A DNA stretch of 64,000 nt, taken from assembly GCA_023653785.1 (NCBI GenBank), contig JAMKCH010088190.1, forward strand, positions 85,503-149,502, written 5' to 3'. How positions within the stretch are numbered: position 1 is the stretch's first letter; every line of letters starts with the position of its first letter. The translations under genes were made by a program, and so were the position numbers. The stretch comes from Ophioderma brevispina. Its lineage: Eukaryota > Echinodermata > Ophiuroidea > Amphilepidida > Ophiodermatidae. Below, one piece after another: positions 57,120 through 64,000 of this stretch. Under the pieces are notes generated by a model, which was not told where the DNA came from, made no database searches, and saw only the letters and a list, made by a program, of their open reading frames with translations.

Positions 57120-57430
57120 ACCCCTGAAAAGAAAGACTATATTAAATTAAAATTAATAAAATTAAAAATACATAAATATCAGCATATTAAATACAAACTG
57201 CAAACAATATTAAAAGTGAAAGAACAAAAATAAAACAAAAACTTAATAAAAATACAAGTAATAAAAAATACAAGTAAATGAAAATGCATTAACAGCATAC
57301 TAAAATTTTTTGCTAATTAAAATTAAAAAAAATGTAATAAACCTGAACTAAAAAAAATTAAAATTATAAAATAATAAAACAGATAAATTTATAAAAAAAA
57401 ACAGATATTAAAAATACAGCAAGTAAACTT
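57120..57430. repeat. A-rich low-complexity sequence
   Basis: Nearly all A/T with AAAATTAAAAATAC and AATAAAAATACAAG words; a further stretch runs at about 57715-57950. Confidence 0.85.
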
Positions 57431-57469
57431 GCGTCATCCCCCTGGCAAGATGGCAGTCTGGAACATGAA

Positions 57470-57715
57470 CTCAGATGACCTTTGACCTTGGTCCGTGACC
57501 TTTGACATCATCCACACATGAAGGAACCCCTATTGCACCTTAACCCCAAGTCTGGTTTAAATCGGACTGAAACTTTCCGAAGGAGACGCGAAAAGCGAAA
57601 ACCTAACCAAAACCTAACAAACCACCTGAAACACACACATGACATACACATACACACACTCGTGCATTCGCACCCTCGCAATATCCCCCTCTGCTTTTCA
57701 AGCCAGGGGGATAAA
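57470..57715. repeat. repeat fragment with perfect DR1 and CA tract
   Basis: TGACCTTTGACCT at 57476-57488 is a perfect DR1 (inverse of AGGTCAAAGGTCA), followed by TGACCTTTGACA. The order TGACCTTTGACCTTGG, TTTGACATCATC, CCCTATTGCACC parallels the unit at 31985-32455. ACACACACTC-type tract at 57630-57662. Confidence 0.65.
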
Positions 57716-58499
57716 AACGAAAAAATACATAAAAATCATTAATAAATAAAAAAAAAAAAAAATTATAACAAATCGATGAAAGTAAATGAAAATTACACAA
57801 CAAAAATACACATTGATAAAGAAGTAAAAATAAAAGTTAATACAAACTATTTAAAAAAATAAAACATGTATATTAAAAATAAAATGACAAATACATAAAA
57901 ACAAATGTGAAGAAATTTTTTGTAAACAATAAGTATAAAACAAACAAGCGAAGCTCGTATTACGCGGATGCGTAAAATGTCCCCCCCGAATATCGCGATC
58001 ACTAAATGACAACTAAAACTGCACCAGTCCACCCTTAATTTTTGGCCATCACTGGCTCGCCAAAAATAATGGTTACTCAAGAAAATGACTCAAGAAATCT
58101 TAAAATTCAGCATCAAAAAGCCCTGAAAATTCACTAAATTTAGTAAAAATATGATAATTGTACGCAATGTGGCAACTCTATTTTTGACAAAATCATGGAT
58201 CACAATTTAAATTTGGGACCCATACAGGGTCTGGAAAGTGGCGGAAACATTGAATTTTACGTCAATTTTCCACATTTTCCCAAGAATGTAAACAGGCTGG
58301 CAACCCAAAGAATGACCCACATGTAACAACTAGAAACTAAAAAAATTCACCCGACCCAAAAATACTATCAGGTCGAAACTTCTAAGCCCACTCCTTCCAC
58401 CAAGTTACATCATTATCCAACGTTCAGAACTCCAGAAAACTTGTAACCCAGGCCTTGCGGGAAAATTTTCATAAATTATCAAATTAGATACTTAATTAG

Positions 58500-58915
58500 A
58501 ATATTTTACACCCAAAATCTAATCATGTTGAGAACTCATCAACCTGCTTTTCTTTCCACCAAGTTACATCATCGTAGCCCTTACAGAACTCCAGATAAAT
58601 GGTACACAATGTTGACATTTTCTGTGCAATATTGACCTTTTTCCCTTGACCTTTTTCCCCTACCCCTGACAGACCCGGGGAGGAACCCTGGGGGAATGAA
58701 TTACATTGTGAGTAGGGGGGTATCCCCCCACAATATACCAAGTTTGGCACTCTAGCACATCCAGAAAAAAAGATCTGCCCAAATGTTCCAGGTAAACATT
58801 TTTATCACGGACAACGGACATACAGACATACGAACGGACCATACGGACGGACATACGGACATACGGACGGAGCCCATTTTATAGTCCCGCTCCCGAACTT
58901 TGTACGGCGGGGACA
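58500..58915. repeat. repeat with (ACATACGG)n tail
   Basis: TTGACCTTTTTCCC, CTGACAGACCCGGGGAGG and CATTGTGAGTAGGGGGGTAT precede a tail of GGACATACGGACATACGGAC units (58810-58870). Confidence 0.55.
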
Positions 58916-59007
58916 AAAATGACAAATGTTAAGCAAGATAAAAGATTTTAATCCAAAGTATAAACTAAACAAATTGAAAAAAAAAATAAAAACAAATGAG
59001 TATGACA

Positions 59008-59037
59008 CACACACACAAAAAAAAAAAAAAAAAAGAA
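59008..59037. repeat. (CA)n(A)n microsatellite
   Basis: GACACACACACACA followed by an A run. Confidence 0.9.
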
Positions 59038-59039
59038 AA

Positions 59040-60955
59040 ATGAGCACAGAGAGAAATATACGAAGAAAATACTTTTCGCAAAATGAGGAAAATATGCTGG
59101 CACACAGAGCTGAGGTATAAGATCATAGAACTTTGTGTCGTACACACACCACACAACACACAAATCGATTGGTATAAGTGTCTCTTTACGGCGACACAAA
59201 TATCACGATCTTCTGAATCTTGCAACTCGATCACTCGTTTGAGAGACAAAAATAATCTTACCATATTACTCGTTTGTCAAGTTTGTTGAGTGAAATTTCA
59301 GATAAACAGTTTGAGAAAAAGGGTTTTCAATTGACAAATCGTCGGTGTCAACCAATTGTTGAATCTTGCACTACAGTGGTCGCGAAAACCACTTTCAATA
59401 TTGTTTCTGACGGGCCAATCGCGGTAATAACCACCCCCCCACTGTGGACACGCACAGGTGTTGCAAGAAATGGCTGAGAAGAATTTGGAGAAGAACTTCA
59501 ATGTGCACACAACCCAATTGAAGACGTTTTAATTGACTCACATTACACGCTCCATTACGCATTGACCGCAAATGTTATGTTTACTGTTTACAGGTATCTA
59601 ACCTAGAAATATACATCGGCTTATACGATTGTCCAATATTTTGAGGATGTGCCATACGCCCAATTCACGGGGAAGTGCTACTGCAGTCAGAGCCGGCAAA
59701 ATGTTGCCTTAGTTTAAGCTTAAACTTCTTGAACTCTCCTTAACGTACTGACAATGATGACACTAATACTATCTTTTCTTTACTTGATTTTCACGGTTCT
59801 TGTAGAGTTGCCCTGCTCACACTATTTATAGGGTTGATGAGCGGAAAGGAAATGTGGTGAAAAGGAAGACAGGTAGGATCAGCGGGCAAAACGCAATTGT
59901 TGATCATTATGATCTTAATCATGACTTTAACTCTACACTTTGTTGTATGTTATATTCTGTTTACTACTTGTTTGGGTGGACGATATCTCCCCTTTGGCAT
60001 TTCTGTCGTTCCCCCCACCAATTCATATTTAACTGCATCTCATATTTATATACCTATTGTATTGCTGATGGGTTGGCATGGAAAAATAAAGTTTAGGTTT
60101 AGTTAAGGTTAGTGTAGAGTAAGTTAGAGTTAGGGTTAATGTTAAACCGATAGAGTGCAACCCCCGAGTCTGAAACAAACACTCGATCGCAAGGAATAAC
60201 ATACAGGTGTTCTCGCCACGATCATTTCAAGGCAGAAGCTTTGGTTGTCTTTTCATTGGTCTGCCACTTTAAGACACTGAGAGGAATCCGTGAGATAACG
60301 GGGCTCCTCTTCAACTTGCTTCCGCTTTTATCCATTGATGTTTCTTGAAGGAGATGGGGGAGATGGCTTTTAATATACTCTTTGTGTTTTTACGATTTGG
60401 TGAATATCAATAATGGCGTGTTTTGTTTTGACACTTTCACTCAATCCCTTGATGGCAAAGAAAGCACACACTTGTCCATCACTGTTTGCCCGTAGTACGT
60501 GCAATGGCCTCTTTCAGTTGTAATTCTATCGACTTTATATATGATAACTGTCTCTCTTTCGTGGTTGAAATTGAAATAAATTTCAAGGTGGGTGACCCGA
60601 TCACCGTCCGATTTTTTCTCATGATTTTTTCCCCCTGCACATAAAGCATATCACCCCAAAATCTGAAGTTCCAAAATTTTGAGTTAAATCGAACAGCCGT
60701 TTGGATGTATAGATCCAAAATGTGTACCAGATTGGTTCATAGGACTATGTGTTTAATTAAATCTGGTACCAACCCATTTGGAGACGTTTCCGTTCATAAT
60801 TAATGGGAAAATTTCCTGGGCTTTAAAATTTCAACTTGGGTAATGAGAAATATAATTTTTTTTCTGATAGAACTCTGGAATTGATGGAGTAAGTGTGTTG
60901 ACGGGGCGGGGGGGGGGGTGTTGTCAATCGACTCACCCTGCTTTTTAAACTAGCA
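59040..60955. other. no gene; interstitial TTAGGG-like patch
   Basis: TTAGGTTTAGTTAAGGTTAG and AGAGTTAGGGTTAATG at 60090-60140 resemble degenerate telomeric repeat. An 11-base G run sits at 60908-60918. Open frames at 59854-60106 show no domain. Confidence 0.4.
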
Positions 60956-60984
60956 ATTGCTATAGAGTTTAACAAACCGATTGA

Positions 60985-61085
60985 CATCATCGCGGGGTAC
61001 GGTGACGATGATAAAATGAACGACGACGATGGATGACAATGAAATATGCGATGATGATGACCACGATGATGACGACATGATGGGA
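60985..61085. repeat. (GAT/GAC)n microsatellite
   Basis: GACGATGAT and GATGATGATGACCACGATGA words; a weaker patch lies at 62920-63010. Confidence 0.8.
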
Positions 61086-61214
61086 GCAGTGATCACAAAA
61101 CCGAGCATCAATGATGCAGAAGCCTATTAAGTGATGGTATTCAAAGAGGAACAATATTTTTGCGACGCCCTTATTTAACTACAAGGGAAATACTATGATA
61201 AACAAATTGACTTG

Positions 61215-61865
61215 GTAAAAAAATGTGGTAAAATTAGAACAAGGTGGTTCTCAAACCACAAGTCTTGACCCTCTTCGTGATCAGAAAATGTGTAACACTT
61301 GTATGATGGTGTTTTTAAAAGGTCATATAGGGGTCAATGAGTGTCATTCTCTGAAAACACCCATGAGTCAGGGCTATTATGACCAAGCTACGCTGCAATT
61401 GGCTCCAAATGTTTAGGCAGAAGAGAAACAAATTACTAACTTAACCCTAACTGACAAAATGCCCCTTAATGCCAACATGAGCTTTGACCCAATCTGTTAA
61501 CACTCCCATATGGGTCACGTGTCATACGTCAGCAGTTGAGTGATTTTCCAACGCAAGTTGGTTTCAATGCATGTGACCTTTGAATTCAATCTGTTAAACC
61601 CCCGTAATGTTTGGCTGTGGATCTTCTGACCAAGATTGGCGATTATAGCAACTATCTGCGAGGTGCTGACAACAAATTCATAGTTTTCGAAGATTGCCCC
61701 TTAATTGGCCCAATCTGGGAACACCCTATATGAACAAGCTTGGACCCAGGGTTCTTTGACCTAATTTGGTGAAATTGGCTTCAGAGTTGTGCAGGAGAGA
61801 GAGAAACAAATTAACAACCATTAACCGAAATGACCAGACAGACAGACTAAAGGACAAACAGTATC
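61215..61865. repeat. duplicated noncoding unit (GAGAAACAAATTA)
   Basis: GGCAGAAGAGAAACAAATTA and GGAGAGAGAGAAACAAATTA close two related stretches, each containing CAATTGGCTCC/AAATTGGCTTC and CCCATATGGGTCA/CCCTATATGAAC. It ends with a CCAGACAGACAGACTAAAGG tail. Confidence 0.45.
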
Positions 61866-62030
61866 TTTTGAAACACTATAAATAAATTTAACTGTCTGAA
61901 ACACTGTTAACCTAAGATTCAATCTGCTATAGAGAATTATTCTGTTAACAAAAAAGCGTAAGTGTGGAGCCACCAAAGGATCACTTTTCAGGAGTCCTCC
62001 AATTAGCTAACAGATAGAAACTTATACATA

Positions 62031-62114
62031 TAATAAAGTTAATATCCAAAGGAATGCCGTAATAATGAGCTAAGGTCATTACGGCATTCTTTACTCTAGA
62101 CATTAACTTTATTA
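62031..62114. repeat. short two-stem hairpin element
   Basis: TAATAAAGTTAAT (62031-62043) pairs with ATTAACTTTATTA (62102-62114), and GAATGCCGTAAT (62052-62063) pairs with ATTACGGCATTC (62078-62089). Both are perfect, within 84 bp. A minimal MITE or RNA hairpin. Confidence 0.8.
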
Positions 62115-62157
62115 TAATGTAATACCGGGGCGCTTTTATCGCCAATACAAAACTACA

Positions 62158-62222
62158 GACAATTACATAGGTATGTCGCACGCACACCACCACACACAAC
62201 AACACATACACACACACACCAC
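62158..62222. repeat. (CA)n-rich tract
   Basis: CACACACACACC and ACACATACACAC words. Confidence 0.85.
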
Positions 62223-62224
62223 AG

Positions 62225-63215
62225 AGGAAAGGTTTGTGGATCAAAAAAATTTCAGACATTTATTTTAAATTGAGGAAAGAAATATTTGGAGTTGTTTATA
62301 GGGGTAGAAGATGAGCAGAGATTCTATTGATTGGGTGATGCACTGGGCGCTTAGTTATGGAAAAATAAAACATTTAAAAAGTTTACATTTTAAAGAAATA
62401 TAAACCTGTTTTAAAATGTACAGAAAAAGAAAGTTAAAGTATTTATTCATACTATATCCATTGTAAAACTACTGGTACAAGCATAATGCCTCAAAAGCAC
62501 ATCTGTCGACAGAGGGTTACTGAGCTTTGGGGATGTGTCTTGCTAAAAGTCCATGACCCTAGCAAACATGTAATTGGCAGCACACTGACCACCAAGGTAA
62601 ACAATTAGGAGGCAAATGCATAGATCAAGGATTTTAGCATTATACACCATAGCAGCTAGGACAAGTGAGGCTGCATGAAAAAAAAGCCTACTACTTGTCA
62701 CCTTGGAAATCAGGGGCAAAAAATACAAAAAATACCCCCCAAAACCAATTTGAACTCAAAATTTCAGAAATTGTTTCATAGAAAGCACCTAGCAATTTCA
62801 AGACTTGCATAACTGTGATTTTCATGAGAATTGAAACAAGATAACAAAAGACTAGTTTAGTATGTTAGTGGTTGACTTGACAGAGAATCTTCTACTCGAT
62901 GGCATAAGCATCTATTGATAGGTGATAATAAGGCCGATGAAAATGGTGGCAGCATGAACGATGACGCTGGCGATAATAACAGTGACAGTGAAATGACAAC
63001 GACGGTGAGGGTGGTCATTTATTTTCAATGTAGCTTATGTGATGACAATGAGGGATGTGGGCGGATATGTGAAAACCTGTTGAGGACGGAAACTTAGAAA
63101 AAATTGGAAGCCTCAGAAAAGTGTAATTAAAGCAAAGACTTAAAATATTGTTGTTTACATCTTATTGGTGGACAAACCGCCAATTATATTCCGTCATCCC
63201 CCGTCAAGCGACCGT
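62225..63215. other. nothing recognised
   Basis: No gene or element ends supported apart from the GAT-rich patch at 62920-63010. Confidence 0.4.
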
Positions 63216-63224
63216 ACCCGTAAA

Positions 63225-63663
63225 GGAGAACCGTTACAATGAATAATATTAAAAATCACTATAATATAATTATTGACACATATCGAGTGGGTTAATAGAA
63301 AAACGGAATTATATAACCCAACAATGAATTAAAACCATCTAGTCTGACATGTGCTATTTAAAAATTGCCGCGATTGTATAAAGTGTTAGTGATTACGACC
63401 GCGTTTAGTCTTCATTGCAACAGGAAATACAAAATTATGAAAGCATCATGCGTGAATTTGACGCTACTGTGCCGTCCGTATCGCATAAACACACATGAAT
63501 ATCCCATATACAGTAGCACAAATTTCAAATATCGCGGGTCAGTAAAACTGCTTTAATTAATTTCTATGGCTAGTAAATTCTGTTTTCCCATGAAAACCAC
63601 TCAATATGTGTTCAATAATGTTTTATAGCGTTTGTGTAAGTTATTCTTGATAAAGGTTTCTCC
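63225..63663. mobile_element. TTAA-type MITE, family E
   Basis: GGAGAACCGTTACAATGAAT at the left (flank GTAA) and CAAGAATAACTT-inverse ... AAAGGTTTCTCC at the right (flank TTAA, 63664-63667). Both arms hold GAACACATATTGAGTGG-type sequence in opposite orientation (63270, 63600). Noncoding. The partial copy at 34606 shows it is dispersed. Confidence 0.75.
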
Positions 63664-63669
63664 TTAACT

Positions 63670-64000
63670 TTAACGCCATTGGGTTAAGATTTGTCCGTTC
63701 ATTGCTCCCGCTCGGTTGACTCGCCTTCTCACTCTATCATCTCATTTTAAAAATTGGCAACGTCCATCAAACACAAACAATGTTAATTTCAATATTTTCA
63801 AAGGATTATAGCCTGGTTGGATTCCCAATCCCGGGTGAAATGATTGAAAACAATTACACAGACCAAGTGTAAACGCCCGGAGAAACTTGTCTAGAATGTT
63901 TTCAGTGGCCAAAAAGACTCGTCACGCATGTCGCTCTCGGGCTTTTGGTGGCAGGCGGTGGGAGTTGGCGACGAAACGTCAGTTTTATGGTTTGGGTGTC
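63670..64000. other. nothing recognised
   Basis: End of window; no feature supported. Confidence 0.4.

Noticed and set aside
60090..60140. Telomere-like TTAGGGTTA
   Set aside because: Only two or three degenerate units; not a telomere or a clear interstitial array.

Overview
The window looks like intergenic or intronic DNA from an animal nuclear genome, about 62% A+T by eye. I could not recognise a single intact host protein-coding gene. The longest open frames are short (187 codons at most) and most coincide with repeats or low-complexity DNA. Three things point to a marine invertebrate, most likely a deuterostome such as an echinoderm or hemichordate: the very frequent octamer TAGGCCTA, the density of small inverted-repeat transposons, and tRNA-headed SINEs. 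That assignment is inference only; no phylogenetic marker gene is present.

Layout. 0-12 kb: a TTAA-flanked inverted-repeat element (804-1276), a Tc1-like transposon with 218-bp inverted repeats that keeps only its helix-turn-helix exon (1639-2923), copies of a family rich in AGACATGTCT (3765-4079, 7341-7684), a near-perfect fold-back element (8142-8586), a TTAA element with CCCTCG termini (10039-10836), and an 800-bp minisatellite (11150-11965). 12-26 kb: hAT-like elements (13445-13877, 24026-24237, 24864-25123), a CCCGGGGGG-ended element (15393-15861), a larger inverted-repeat element (about 17410-18995), a tRNA-Arg-like sequence (19773), a 440-bp-period duplication (22272-23044) and the 3' end of a non-LTR retrotransposon (25405-25580). 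26-37 kb: a GGTTCT-rich array split by two elements, a bidirectional CCGAAGGTT array (28503-28905), a SINE split by a palindromic element (30979-31550), a triplicated 165-bp unit, and a fold-back element split by an 875-bp insertion (34849-36611). 37-49 kb: a promoter-like patch (38095-38230), a 98%-identical 0.59-kb duplication (40171/40892), a decayed LINE reverse transcriptase (42905-43560), more TTAA elements, and a 67-base C tract (48370-48436). 49-64 kb: a tRNA-Met-like SINE, a second fold-back element (51987-52892), perfect DR1 nuclear-receptor-type sites inside repeats, further minisatellites and another TTAA element (63225-63663).

The pieces do not form a pathway. The window reads as a palimpsest of non-autonomous elements, several nested, whose order of insertion can be read. 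The most interesting points are: at least five unrelated-looking TTAA-flanked families, 14 copies of the TAGGCCTA octamer (one differing between sister duplicates by exactly GGCCTA), transposon-borne p53-like, CRE-like and DR1-like sites, and extreme G/C homopolymers. I found no convincing new multi-gene system.
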